Notes: generated from the letters alone by a model not told the origin. DNA of 64,000 nt from Carya illinoinensis (GCF_018687715.1 NC_056758.1:5146001-5210000), one strand, 5' to 3'. Counted from the stretch's first letter, positions 46,485 to 58,168 are shown. Numbers and translations: made by a program.

Positions 46485-46735
46485 CTCGCCGACCCTCCTC
46501 CTCTCCAACATGTACCAGCGCCCGGACATGATCACACCCGGCGTGGACGCCCAGGGCCAGCCCATCGACCCTCGCAAGATCCAAGAGCATTTCGAGGACT
46601 TCTACGAGGGTATCTTCAAGGAGCTCGGCAAATTCGGGGAGATCGAGAGCCTCAACGTCTGTGATAACCTCGCCGACCACATGATCGGCGCATGTCGTCA
46701 TGGCGATCGTTGATCTTGCCTCCACCGTCTGATCC
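46485..46735 (+). pseudogene. U2AF35 (U2AF small subunit) fragment, rearranged
   Basis: From 46,492 the frame reads [20 protein letters not shown] and continues through [18 protein letters not shown] to [10 protein letters not shown], the start of the U2AF35 central (UHM) domain that helps define 3' splice sites. Directly after IG the sequence changes to ACRHGDR-stop-SCLH, which is the first zinc-finger segment from the N-terminus of the same protein, with Cys changed to TGA. So an N-terminal part follows a more C-terminal part. A few bases of the same gene (CTGCAAGACTCTCG) lie left of the solo LTR at 43,292-43,306. Coding introns are absent across the fragment, so it looks like a copy of processed RNA. 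It is not a functional gene. Confidence 0.85.
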
Positions 46736-46762
46736 TTTGTACGAAGGGAATCGATACGAGGG

Positions 46763-47161
46763 ATGGAGGCCCAAGATACCGGAGGTATATCCGATTCATC
46801 CAAAATCGTCCATCTACTGCGCAGATTCCTTGCAATTCAACAGAGCAGAGCCGAAGCCTATGTAGACTATGAGAAGAAGTTCACGATGTTAAAGCACCAG
46901 TACATGTATCGACAGCTTTGTTGGTGCCATGGGAAACGTCCAAATCCAGATCGAACGCCGCTCGTGGCCCAGCCGGAAGTTACTAAGTGTGGGCCTCTAC
47001 AAAACCATGAGCCGACGTTGATGGTGCTGCTGCTAATACCGATGGCCATGGGAGAACTCCGTCCCGAAGAGCTCACGGATCTCATTTGCAAAATGTTGCA
47101 AATGGAGATTTTGAACACAGGAAAAATAAAGAGAGACGATGATAAACCCAGAGAGATTTGA
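46763..47161 (+). pseudogene. Fragment resembling REX1-B family protein, joined to unidentified sequence
   Basis: A 132-codon frame starts MEAQDTGGISDSSKIVHLLR and RFLAIQQSRAEAY, which I associate with the N-terminus of plant REX1-B-like (required for excision 1-B) proteins. After AEAY (about 46,860) the match stops and the frame continues into sequence I do not recognise (VDYEKKFTMLKHQYMYRQ ... LTDLICKMLQ). The expected continuation of the family is absent. It lies directly behind the U2AF35 fragment inside copia copy 4, so it is best read as a second captured fragment. The identification is from memory of the family and needs a protein search. Confidence 0.5.
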
Positions 47162-47856
47162 GAAGCAGCTAGTATCAAAACCCACTATAATCCTCACAAA
47201 GTCCCCAACAGGATTCTTCTTCAGGCAGGCAGTATCGTCATCGTTTAGATCAACAAAATTCGGTCCATCAACACCAGATCTTTTCCTGTTGTCAGAGCTG
47301 TCTCTAAGAAACTCGGGAGAAAGAATCCAAAATAAAGAAAGGATTTACAGAAAGGCACATAAGGGTGGGACCCTTACTATTTCAGCTTAATGCCATAAAG
47401 TCAACAATGAGAGCTTGTTTCTACCATCTTTTGTTGAAGGGTGTCGTGGGTAAAGCTATTTCTCATGATCAAAAGACTCATGAATAATTGGTGTTGGTGG
47501 GTCCAACTACTTTTATTATTCCAAGAAGACATTATTTTGTATAAAATATAGGAAGTTCTCTTGCATGACCACAGACTGCGGGTCCGGGAAGAAAAAGAAT
47601 GGAGAAACTTGAAAAGAGGACAACAATAATGGGCTGCTTATCATCCTCCAGTCAAAAATGGTTGTCCACTGCTTCTAATTATTTGCCCTAATCTTTAACG
47701 TAGATAGTATATATTACCAAAATCTAATTGCAAGAAAAGTCTTTCTTTTCTTTTTCTTTTTGATACAGGTTTCCTTTTGAGACGTGATGATGATGATGAT
47801 GGTGAATTAATTTTTCTTCTCATCAGCAACTTTTCTACTCATATGATGTTGGACAT
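47162..47856. other. Unassigned captured sequence inside copia copy 4
   Basis: This stretch lies between the gene fragments and the first sequence shared with copia copy 5 (TCAAGTAAGTTTTTCAATAT at about 47,857). It is not found in the related element, so it is also foreign to the retrotransposon. A short minus-strand frame near 47,170-47,290 looks codon-like but gives no recognisable family. Confidence 0.4.
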
Positions 47857-50104
47857 CAAGTAAGTTTTTCAATATATTATTTGAAATCTCTAAGATACAA
47901 GTTTTATTTATTCTTTTATACTTGTTATAAATTATTGATGATATGATGAAACATCCCTGAAGGATTGCCATAAATCAATAATTTTATTGAGTATTTCATA
48001 TGAGTAATACTTGTACCAAAAGCTCATTGTGATTTATGCACCTGAAGTTGCATAATTGAAATTGTGGAAAAAATATATATTTGAATGAACGTCTCGAATG
48101 TGCTCCTGAAGTAGCAATATCGAGTATGCTCCTGAAGTAGCAATATGAAATGCAAACGTTCACAATGTATTCTAAATTTGTATCAGGTCTTTCAGTGACT
48201 GAACAAAATAATGAGTTTTTGATAAGAATCATTAGTCACGTCTTACTAGATCTACATCATTCCCTGAAATGAATGATAATGAATTTATATCATTCTATTC
48301 CCTAAAGTGAAAATAATGATGCGTTTTATTCAAAAAAACTAAGAGATTAGACGTGATATGATTTCGGGCCAGAAGCTCGTATTGAAAAAGTTATAAGCTT
48401 TCTCTTTGAGATGATATTATACAAATTATTGAATCAAATATTATGATGCATCAAAAAGTGATATGATTCAAAAATATTTGTATCTTTTAATGGTTATCTT
48501 GATCATCCAAAATCAATTACGATAAGTCGAATGATTTTCATATAGACGTCCATAAAAGAACCAGACGATTCTTTTACTATAAAGTCTTACCACCAGAAGT
48601 GGAAAGAAAAATTTGCCAGAAGTAAATAAGATGAAATAATTCGACGTTATCTTGATGTGAACCAGAAGTTCAGATGATAATTAAATTTTAGATGCAATAA
48701 GATAAAAATGTCTCATACTCATATTCTAGCTGCATCCCAGCGAGGATTGAAGTCCCTGTAGGACAATTAAGAAATTCAGCAGTCTAAAAATATGTCTAAA
48801 AGCATGTGAAACTTATTGATACAAAAGATAGAGCATCTCAAAAGAGAAAGACACAAATAATTTGGTGCTCCTGAAGAGGCCATACCCACAGAACAAGTAA
48901 TAAAGTCCATCCAAATTTTCTGTATAAAATTCTCCTATATAAACTCTTGAAGAGTATAAATCTCCTGAAGAGTGCCTCCTAAAGAGGTTTTTCATGAAAA
49001 TGTCTTTCTTTGAAGAGGGACAGGTACCTGAAAATAACGAGATCTCGATACATTTCATGAATATTGGAGAAATTATGGAGAGAAATAAAATCGTTGTCGA
49101 CAACGTATTTCTATATGAGATGGCAATTGACATTACCAGAAGTAATGATGAAAGTGAATCAAGAACCGTCGAAAAATACGATGTAAAATATTGGCCAAAT
49201 TTGAAAGAAACAATCCCTGCAGAATTGATTCACTAGTAAAATATGATGCATCGGGATTTATAGTCCAAACACCTAAAGAGGTAATGCTTGTTGAATGTCA
49301 GTGGGTATTTATAGAAAGGAAATAAAAGTGTGATATATAAATCACGAATCAGTTTCTCAATTCCTGCAGAATTGATATCACAAAGTAAAATGTGATAAAT
49401 ATAGATTTGAAGTCCAAACACCTAAAGATGTGATTTTTGTTAAATATCAGTGGATATTTATATACATGATATAAAAAGTTTGAAACTTTTAATATGAAAA
49501 TGTGATATAGAAATCACAAGTTAGTTTCTCGAAGAAACAATATTGATATGATTTTAAAGTGGTTGAAATCATATTGAAATTTTTATTAGCTTGAAAGTTA
49601 CCGAGAGTTTGGATATGCATGATTAACTGCATATTTATATGGATCATTGGATCATGATATATATATATATATATGAAAATCCCTGAATGATAGAAAATGT
49701 CTGAAGCTTTTAATATGAATACATCTGGAAATATGTATTCTATCAAGTTTCAAAGATCCTTATATGATCTAAAGCAATCCAAACGCAAATAGAAACAAGC
49801 TATTATTGCAGTTTATATATATGATTTAAATGTCATTGAGGCTCCAGAAGAGCTCATAAAAACTGCACATATTTGAAATATAAATCTGAAACCTTTGCGG
49901 CTTCAAGGAGAAGATGGATGATGTTATTAGTCATGAAATACCATCTTTTAATACAATTAGTATTTCAGATTCATATTATGGGTTTGATATGAAGTGTGCA
50001 TTATTAAAGAAGAAATAAAAGGGAGCACACATAACATCTACCAAAAGATAGAAACACAAATATGAATATTTGTGAAATATTATTTTATTATCTTGAAGCA
50101 AGAA

Positions 50105-50530
50105 TTACAGAAATTTGAGGCACTTTACCTCATTTTTCAAACGCTCTTGTTTTTCAAGAATCTGCATGGCATCCCTATCTAAAGGGGTGGGCAATCGAAA
50201 AGAAGATTTAAGTAAGGATTTTAAATTCCTATTCTCTTACTTTATTAATTCTATCTTCATGTTGGACTCCAGAAGAAGTCGCTGAAGTATAGCAATATTC
50301 TTGTGGAGATTGTCAACTCCACAAGTTCTGGATTGCAGTCGCTGAGAAAATGCGACAATGAATGATGAGTATCGGGTACCGAGACTCACAAGCTCATAGA
50401 TAGTTTCATTATTTGACCTATAATTCAGGTCATTATATTGCATGATAGCACCTGTGGTAGAAGCAGGAACAGCTGATGAACGAGGTGCAGAGTACCTCAT
50501 ATATTGGCCATGAGAAGATCGCTGAGCCAT
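50105..50530 (-). pseudogene. Antisense coiled-coil protein C (aORF-C), copy in copia copy 4
   Basis: Antisense to pol, it starts at ATG 50,530 (MAQRSSHGQYMRYSAPRSS) and has the conserved block TIYELVSLGTRYSS / VAFSQRLQ. It meets TAA at 50,237 (NMKIELIK-stop-ENRNLKSLL) and then continues in frame to TAA at 50,105 (EVKCLKFL). The same stop is present in the copy at 55.4 kb, so these two elements share a dead ancestor. A TATA box TATAAAAG on the minus strand (50,632-50,638) lies about 105 bp upstream, as in the SIRE copy. The aORF-N partner is deleted here. Confidence 0.65.
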
Positions 50531-50631
50531 TGCAGGATAAGAATGCAGAAAGAGATTGCAGAGTAAAAATGCAGTATGATTACAGAAAAGTGAAGAAGAT
50601 GAGATGCGAATGAAGATGAGCTGAATATCTC

Positions 50632-50638
50632 TTTTATA
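50632..50638 (-). promoter_or_regulatory. TATA box of aORF-C (copia copy 4)
   Basis: The minus strand reads CTCTATAAAAGAGATATTCAG about 105 bp before ATG 50,530. The sequence and spacing match the copy at 55,317-55,323. Confidence 0.6.
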
Positions 50639-51414
50639 GAGAAAATTATGATACAACATCTCTCGTGAAGCAAGAGAAAAGAGATGAAATATAGCTTCAT
50701 AGCTCTGCGGCGTCTGACAGCTGTGGTGCCTGACAGCACGCCTGAGACCTACAGAACAGCACGCCTGAGACCTACAGAAGAGTTGAAAATCCACGGTGCT
50801 TGTCTGATCTAAAAAGGCTGGCCACCGTTTTTATTAAAAAATGAGGTTAGCGGTTTAATGTTGATGAATTCTCCACTAACTGTGTTATTTACAAAAATTC
50901 CAGAAGAGTAGTGATGAGCAGAAAGATCCAGTTGTGATTATTTTATCAACATGGATCAAGTCCACAGTTAGTTGGATGTACAGATGCAAGTTATCTTTCA
51001 GATACACACAAGAAGATCATTGCAATTCATGAGAAGAAAGTTGAAATTGATATCAAGAAGGTACGGTCAAGTAAACATCTGGCAGATTTATTCATTAAAG
51101 TATTACCAATTGCAACATTTAAGAAGATTATGCAGAACATTGGAATGCGGAGGTTTGAAGACCTATTATCATGCACTTTTCAGTGGAAGCAATGTCTTGA
51201 AGACTTGTGCTGATTATACTCTTTTTCCTTCGCTAAGGTTTTATCCCACTGGGTTTTCCTTTGCAAGGTTTTAATGAGACAATCCTAAAGCACTCGACGA
51301 TACACATGAATACTGTACTCTTTTTCCTTCGCCATTGGTTTTTTTCCACAGGGTTTTTCCTTGACAAGGTTTTAATGAGGCATATTCTTTAAATATGGTC
51401 ATCCAAAGGAGAAG

Positions 51415-51657
51415 TGTTATAAACTATCTTGAATTGTATGACCACATTTAGCTAGCCGTCAAATGCATAGTGCATAGTGCTAGCATAGTGAGCTAACCGT
51501 CAAATGTATAGTGCTAGTCGTCAAAAGCATAGTCTCTTTTGTAACCCTATATATATGGGTATATTGATGTTATATGATAGACAGATCAATAAGAAAATCT
51601 CCTCTCCCTTTTTCTCTCAATCTCTTGAAACTCTTTCTTTTCATTCAGTTCATAACA
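51415..51657 (+). repeat. 3' LTR of copia copy 4
   Basis: It is preceded by the purine-rich CCAAAGGAGAAG and ends TTCATAACA, followed by the target duplication GTAAA. It is 243 bp, as is the 5' LTR. Confidence 0.92.
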
Positions 51658-51753
51658 GTAAAAAAATAATAAAAAAGTATTGAATATTAAAAAATAGTGA
51701 TATAAAATAGTAAAAATTATATAAAAATTAATAATAAATAATAGTATAATATT

Positions 51754-51928
51754 TTAAGATGAAATGAGTTGAAATGAAAATTAAAAATTAAATAAAATAT
51801 TATTAAAATTTATTTTTTAATAATAATAATATTATTATTATTATGATATTTGAAAAAATTGAATTGTTTATTTTATTTTGTGTAAGAATTTGAGAAAGTT
51901 ATAATGATGAGATAAGATAAATTTAAAT
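51754..51928. repeat. MITE-like repeat, family E, copy 2
   Basis: The segment ATTTGAAAAAATTGAATTGT followed by TTATTTTATTTTGTGT and GAGAAAGTTATAATGATGAG parallels the MITE at 40,278-40,470. The ends are not clear. Confidence 0.45.
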
Positions 51929-52339
51929 GAATTAGAGTTCAAATCCAAACTCTAACCCCGACTTCGTCTTGTATATGCTCCAATCTGACTCCAATTTATC
52001 GATCGGAGCAGAATCAGATTTAGACTTTCAAGTTTTGGCTTCTTTTTTTATCTTCATATTTAGCCCTTTTAAAAAAGAATTTTTTCTAAATTTTCAAATT
52101 TCAATTTTTTAGAAAAAATTAAAACTAAAATTAAATTATTTACTACTAATTTACTTCTATACTAGTTTTTAATTTATTTTGATAGTAGAATTACATTATA
52201 GTGTTACATATTATTATATTGTACTAGTGACTAACTTATTTATAACTTATTTCTAGTGTCTAATTATATATTATTATTCTTTAGTAAATTGGTATTATAT
52301 GTTATTAATTTATTATATTAGACTTATTAGTTACTTATT

Positions 52340-52422
52340 GAGAGTGGTGCTAGACTCACCGAAGACTCCCACTGAATACTCACCGGATGTATTTTTTTTT
52401 AATTCATTTTTTTATATTCTTA

Positions 52423-52459
<37 letters not shown>

Positions 52460-52580
52460 ATATATATTTAATTTACAACTTCATTTAAAGAAATTTACTT
52501 AATCACTAAATCAAAAAAATTAAAAAAAAAAACATTCGGTAGACTTTTGGGGTCCCAAATTTGGGACCCAAGCATTTCTC
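52340..52580 (-). repeat. MITE-like repeat, family G, copy 1
   Basis: The minus strand begins GAGAAATGCTTGGGTCCCAA and contains TTTAGTGATTAAGTAAATTTC. This parallels the plus-strand sequence at 59,287. The other end reads GTCTAGCACCACTCTC, which gives imperfect terminal inversion. A (TA)n tract at about 52,424-52,468 lies inside. Confidence 0.55.
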
Positions 52581-53115
52581 ATTTATTTACTAGTGTTTAA
52601 TTTATTTATATACAAGATTTATAGTATAGTGTCTAATTACATGTTATTATATTTTAGTAAATTAGTATATGTGTTATTAACTTATTATATTATACTTATT
52701 TATATACTAGTGTCTAACTTATTTTTATAGTTGATTATGTATGGTAATAATACTACAATGTTTAAATATACTAAACTATTATTAATTTATTTATATTATA
52801 ATATAATTATATTATTTTATAATAATTAGTTCATACTAGTATATTGATAAATTTGATTATATAAGTTCTAGTTATATAATTTTCCTAGTGTATATGATAA
52901 ATATATAGATAAATACATATTTTCATAATATATGTATAATATCAAAATCGGGTTCAGAGTCGGAGGGCAAAGTCGAAGCATAAATTCAGAGTCGGATCGG
53001 AGTCGAAGTCGGTCTAGCGATAGCTCCGACTCCAACTTCAATTGAAAATTAAAAAAGAAATTTGACTCCGACTCTGACAAATTTTCTAATTTTTGTTCAG
53101 CCTTAGTTTGAAAAT
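52581..53115. other. AT-rich intergenic DNA, no gene seen
   Basis: A GTCGGAGTCGGA-like degenerate repeat (GAGTCGGATCGGAGTCGAAG near 52,990) and AT-rich sequence are present, with no supportable coding frame. Confidence 0.4.
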
Positions 53116-53362
53116 GGGTGGCAATATGTGACATGACACTTAATCTGACCCGAACATGATACAGAATTAGTGAGGATAGAATGTTAACGAATTCAAATCA
53201 AAACGGGTTAGTCCGTTAATACACGATTTATAAATGGGTCATTAACAACTTAACTCGCTTAACACAAAACCAACCCGTTACAACATGTTTAGATTTTTAC
53301 TCACAATCATAATTTTATTATTATTGAATTATAATATTGATATTTTTCAATATATTTATATT

Positions 53363-53660
53363 TTTATGAAAAGAAGTGTGAGAGAAAACTCAAATGGGAT
53401 AGCCACTACGAGTATGCTACTCATAGAGAGAGAGAGATTGATGGGAAATTGTTATTTAATAAAATAAACGTTGAATGATACCCATATATATAGGAGTACA
53501 AACGAGTTTAGGTATAGTTTAAGTCTTAATTGACGGCTAAGGGGGGTCATAATTTAAGGATAAAGATGGTCTTAATTGATGGCTAAACATGGTCTTAATT
53601 GATAGCTAAACATGGTCTTAATTTACGGTTAAAAATGGTCATACAAATCTGTTTATAACA
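53363..53660 (-). repeat. 3' LTR of copia copy 5
   Basis: It is preceded on the coding strand by GGTCATCCAAATGTGGAG, the polypurine region. It contains several ATGGTCTTAATTGATGGCTA repeats of about 27 bp (53,540-53,650). Confidence 0.88.
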
Positions 53661-54805
53661 CTCCACATTTGGATGACCATACATAAAAAATATGTCTCTT
53701 TAAAACCTTATCAAGGAAAAATCCAGTGGAAAAAAAATTAATGGCGAATGAAAAAGAGTACAACATTTTTGTGTATCGCCAGGTGCTTTAAGATTACCTC
53801 ATTAAAACATTGCAAAGGAAAACCTAGTGGAATAAAACCTTAGTAAAGGATAAAAGTACAATCAGCACAAGTTTTCAAGACATTATTCCTCCTGAAAAGT
53901 GTATGATAATAGGTCTTCAAGTCTTCGCATTTCAATGTTCTGCATACTTTTCTTAAATGTTGCAGTTGGTAATATTTTAGTAAATAAATATGCCAGATTA
54001 TCACTTGATTATATCTTCTTGACATTAATTTCACATTTCTCATTATGAATTACAATGATCTTCTTGTGTGGATCTAAAAGATAACCTGCATCCGCATATC
54101 CAACTAATTGTGAACTTGATCTATGTTGATAAAATAATCTCATATCAATCGTACCTCGGAGGTAACAAATAACATGTTTAATACCATTCCAATGTCTTTG
54201 AGTTGGTGCGAAAATATATCTTGCAAGTAAATTAACTGAAAATGCAATATCAGACCGAGTGCAATTTGCAAGATACACCAGGGCTCCAATTGCACTAAGA
54301 TAAGGTACTTCATAATCAAGAATTTTTTCATCATTTTCACAAGGATGAAATGGGTCTTTCTGCACATCAAGTGATCGAACAACCATTGGAGTACTCAGGG
54401 GATGAGTTTTGTCTATATAAAAATGCTTCAAGATTTTATAGTGAAAGGTTTTTGCGTTGATACATCTCCATATTGTGTACCAACTCTTTAAATGATGTAG
54501 TTGGTAATATTTTGGTAAACAAATTCGCTATATTGATTCAAAATCGTTTTAACATTAAATTCATTACCCTTCTTGAGTTGTATGCTTCTGGAATTCTTGT
54601 AAATAATATTGTTAGTAGAGAAGTCATCAAAATTAAGTTATCAACCTCCATATTCAACAAAAACGGTGGCCACCTTTTTAAACCAGACAAGTACTGCAGG
54701 ATTTTATAGCTCTTCTGTAGCTGTCAGGCACCGCAAAATTATGATGCTACATCTCTTATCTCTTGTAGAAATATGCTTCACGAGAGACACTGTGAAGTAA
54801 TAGAG

Positions 54806-55132
54806 ATGGTTTGTCCTTTATTTTACTCACATAAGGATGTTGCTTTTATGATAGGAGCAGAGATTTATTTTTTTGGAATGAGTTATTCTGATGTCGTTTC
54901 AGGATCAAGATTTCTTAGTGTTCAATATTTTGCCTCTGTTACAACCATGTTTCGGAAGTTATTAGCTAAAGTGAATGGTGTCAACCAACTCAATAATCAA
55001 ATATCTTAATTGCGTTAGAAACTCTCTACGAAGAGTCGTAAGAATAAAAAACTGAAGGAGGAGAATAAGGCACTAAAACAGTATACTCATGATCTTCAAG
55101 ATCAGCAGCAACGGATATTTAAAAAAGTCTAA
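54806..55132 (+). pseudogene. Antisense coiled-coil protein N (aORF-N), copy in copia copy 5
   Basis: From ATG 54,806 the frame reads MVCPLFYSHKDVAFMIGAEI, later SVQYFASVTTMFRKLLAKV, NQLNNQIS-stop-LR-stop-KLSTKSRKNKKLKEE and ends at TAA 55,130-55,132. It aligns with aORF-N of the SIRE-like element (SH..V..MIGA, SSQYAASVTIMSRRL, LNMQISELRQK, KNKRLKQE). Two internal stops and an uncertain N-terminus make it a pseudogene. It is followed on the same strand by aORF-C. Confidence 0.6.
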
Positions 55133-55316
55133 ATACCTAGAGAATAAGGACAAGCTACATTTAATCTCGCCGTGGATATTTGAAAAAGTCCAACTTCAAA
55201 GAGAGTAGGGGCAAGCTGCTTTTAATTTCACTGCCTAGTAAATAACGGTAGGATATCTGTGTTTAGCGTATCCTCTATCAATATATATAATTTTGTCTTG
55301 CTTTCATAAATTTCTC

Positions 55317-55323
55317 TATAAAA
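55317..55323 (+). promoter_or_regulatory. TATA box of aORF-C (copia copy 5)
   Basis: The plus strand reads CTCTATAAAAGAAATATTCAG about 105 bp before ATG 55,424. The following leader (CTCATCTTCATTCGCATCTC) is nearly identical to that of the copy at 50.6 kb. Confidence 0.6.
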
Positions 55324-55423
55324 GAAATATTCAGCTCATCTTCATTCGCATCTCTTTTTTTCACTTTTCTATAATTAGTCTGCATTCTTATTCTGCAATC
55401 TCTTTCTACATTCTTTCTCTGCA

Positions 55424-55858
55424 ATGACCCAGCAATCTTCTCGTGACTAATATATGAAATATTCTACACTTCGTTCACCAGTTGTTTCTGCTTCTACCGT
55501 AAGTGCTATAATGCAATATAATAATGATTTGGCTAATAAATCAAATAATGATGTTATCTACGAGCTTGTGAGTCTCGGTATCCGATACTCATCAACCATT
55601 GTTGCATTTTTTTAGCGATTACAATTCAAAACTTGTGAGTGACAAACTCAACGAGAAAATTTCTATCATTCAGCGACTTCTTCTGGAGTTCAACATGAAG
55701 ATAGAAGCAATAAAGTAAGAGAATAGGAATTTAAAATAATTACTTGACTCTTCTTTTCGATTGCCTACTCCTTAAGACAGAGATGCCATGCAAATTTTTG
55801 AAGAGTAAGATCGTTTCAAGAATGAGGCAATTTATATAATTTTGTTTCGAGATAATAA
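55424..55858 (+). pseudogene. Antisense coiled-coil protein C (aORF-C), copy in copia copy 5
   Basis: It starts MTQQSSRD-stop-YMKYSTLRS and keeps VIYELVSLGIRYSSTIVAF. Several stops and a frameshift follow, then the NMKIEAIK-stop-ENRN junction shared with the copy at 50.2 kb, and RLPTP. The end is approximate. It is non-functional but preserves the promoter and leader. Confidence 0.6.
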
Positions 55859-58168
55859 AATAATATTTCACAAATATTTATGTTGTGTTTCTATCTTCTG
55901 GTACAAATATTTACGATGTGTTTCTATCTTCTAGTAAATGTTTCATGTGCTCCATTTTTTTCTCCTTTAATCATGCACATTTCTTACAAAACCGTAATAT
56001 GAATCTGAAATACTAATTGCATTTAAGAGATGGTATTTCAAAACTAATAATTTCATTCATCTCTCCCTCAAAGCCGAAAGGGTTTCTGATTTATATTTCA
56101 AATATGTACAGTTTTCATAAACTCTTCTGGAATCTCAATGACATTTAAATCATCTATATAAATTACAATAAAAGATAATCTAGATACTGAAAATATATAG
56201 AAAATAGTTTGCTCCACATGCATTTAGATTGTTTTAGATCATATAAGGATTTTTGAAACTTGATAAAATAGTACTTCAGGACTATATGCTTCATGTATTT
56301 CATATCTAGTTGTCGATATAAATATGCAGTTAATTATGCATACCCAAAGTTTCGGTAATTATCAAGCTAATAAAAACCTCAATATAATTTCAACAACTCC
56401 AAAAGCATATCAATATTATTTCTGCAAGAAACCAACTCATAATTTATATATCACATTTTCATTTCCTTTATACAAATACCCACTGATATTCAACAAGTAA
56501 CATCTCTTAGGTGTTTGGACTACAAATCTATATATATCACATTTTACTAGTGGTATTAATTCTGCAGAAACTGTTTCTTTCTATTTTGACTAATATTTTT
56601 ATGTTGGTATTCTTTGACGGTTCTTGGCTCACTTTTTTCATTACTTCTGGTAATGTCAAGTGACATCTTATATAAAAATATGTTGTTGACAACGATTTTA
56701 TTTCTATCCAGAATTTCTCCAATACTCATGAAATGTATCGAGATCTCGTTATTTTCAGGTACATATCTCTTTTCAGGAGAATTATACTCTTCAGGAGTTT
56801 TTATTATGAGAAAATTTTGTACAAAAAGTTTAGATGGATCTTATTGTTTGTTTTGTGGGTGTGGTCTCTTCAGGAGCACCAATATTTTTCTTTGTTCTTT
56901 TCTCTTTCGGGATGTTTTATCTTTTGTATCAATAGGTCTTCCACTTTTTTAGACATGTCTTGTATTCATTAGACTACTGAATTTCTTAATTGTCCTACGA
57001 GAACTTCAGTCCTCGCTGAAATTATAGCAGCTAGAATATGAGCCATTTTTATCTTATTGCATCCATAAATTGATTATCATCGAACTTCTAGTTCACCTAT
57101 GATAATCAAGATAATATCGAATTATTTCATTTTATTTGCCTCAAGCAAATTTTTCTTTTTGCTTATGGTGGAAAGACTTTATAATAAAAAAATCTTCTAG
57201 TTCTTTTATAAACGTCCATATGAAAATTATTCAATTTATCGTAATTGATTTCGGATTATCAAGTTAATCATAAAAAAACATACAAATATTTTGAACCATA
57301 TCACTTTTAATACATCATAATGTTTGATTCAATAGTTGTATAATATCATCTTAAAGAGAAAGCTGGTAGTTTTTCTAATACGAGCTTCTGATCCGAAATC
57401 ATAGAAGTACTATAAAGATATTCATTACCACGTGTAAGCTCTTGGTTTCTTTGAAAAAATGCATCATTCGCTTCTAGGAATGATATAAATCAAATACCAT
57501 TCACTTCAAGAAATTATGTGGATTGTGGAACCAATAGGACGTGACTCGTGATTTTTTAACATAAGTTTATTATTTTGCTCAGCCACTAGAAGAAAAAATA
57601 TAAATTTAGAATATCTTGTAAACTTTCGCACTCGATATTGTTACTTCAGGAACACGTTCGAGACATTCATTTTAAACAGATATTATTTAGTGACTTTTCT
57701 TTGCACAATTTTAATTATGCAACTTTAAATGCATTAATCATAATGAGTTTTTGGTACACGTATCACTCCTTTAAACTATCTCACAGAATCAATAGATCTT
57801 TTATTATGAGATACTCAATAAAATTATTGGTTTAGGACGATCTTTCAGGGATGCTCCATTTCTATTTCAAAATGAATCTTATTAGCAATAATTTATAACA
57901 AGTATAAAAAATAAATAGAACTTGTATATAAACTATGTGAATAAAAATTGACAATAGATATAACTGAAATATAAATTATAAAAATTTTAATTCACCATAG
58001 ATATAACTGAGATGTAAACTATGTGAATAAATATAGAATTTTATTAAGTAATAATAAGGAATATAATCTTTAATACTCACATTGAGGATTACAAATAATA
58101 TATTGAAAAACTTACTTGAAGTAGAAGACAACTAGCTTCAGAATCAATAAAATCTCGTGCTGATCACG

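Larger units (their letters stand above)
47857..51190 (+). pseudogene. Decayed gag-pol of copia copy 4
   Basis: Only pieces remain: gag-like sequence near 48.2-48.3 kb, and integrase/linker sequence near 49.0-49.24 kb nearly identical to copia copy 1 (the segment GGGACAGGTACCTGAAAATA, followed by ACGAGATCTCGATACATTTC). RT has YIYD in place of YVDD near 49,820. After the antisense gene come LFYQHGSSPQLVG at about 50,935 and the RNase H tail FIKVLPIATFKKI, ending near 51,183. Stops and deletions are frequent throughout. Confidence 0.7.
42811..51657 (+). mobile_element. Ty1/copia-derived element, copy 4, with captured host gene fragments
   Basis: LTRs of 243 bp each lie at 42,858-43,100 and 51,415-51,657 (TGTTATAAACTATC ... 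TTCATAACA). The left LTR is followed by TTATCAGCACGATGC, the same primer-site type as copia copy 1. Unusually, the left LTR is preceded by 47 bp (42,811-42,857) that match the sequence just before the right LTR, including the polypurine tract AAAGGGGAAG. A 5-bp duplication GTAAA brackets this extended element (42,806-42,810; 51,658-51,662). Between primer site and gag remnants lie about 1.55 kb of non-retroviral sequence with U2AF35 and REX1-B fragments. A 3.2-kb solo LTR is inserted there. Pol is highly decayed and carries an antisense coiled-coil gene. Confidence 0.85.
53870..56480 (-). pseudogene. Decayed pol of copia copy 5
   Basis: The best-preserved part, on the minus strand from 54,431, reads MKHFYIDKTHPLSTPMVV, PYLSAIGALVYLANCTR, RYLRG-like CYLRGTIDMRLFYQH and GYADAGYLLDP, then KKIRSSDNLAYLFTK, ending near 53,890. 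The part preceding the antisense module (56.5-56.0 kb) contains a degenerate RT with IYIDDLN. The frame is not continuous. Confidence 0.7.

Noticed and set aside
46510..47161. Functional fusion gene of U2AF35 and REX1-B
   Set aside because: The two frames are separated by a TGA and a shift, the U2AF35 part is permuted, and both lie inside a retrotransposon.
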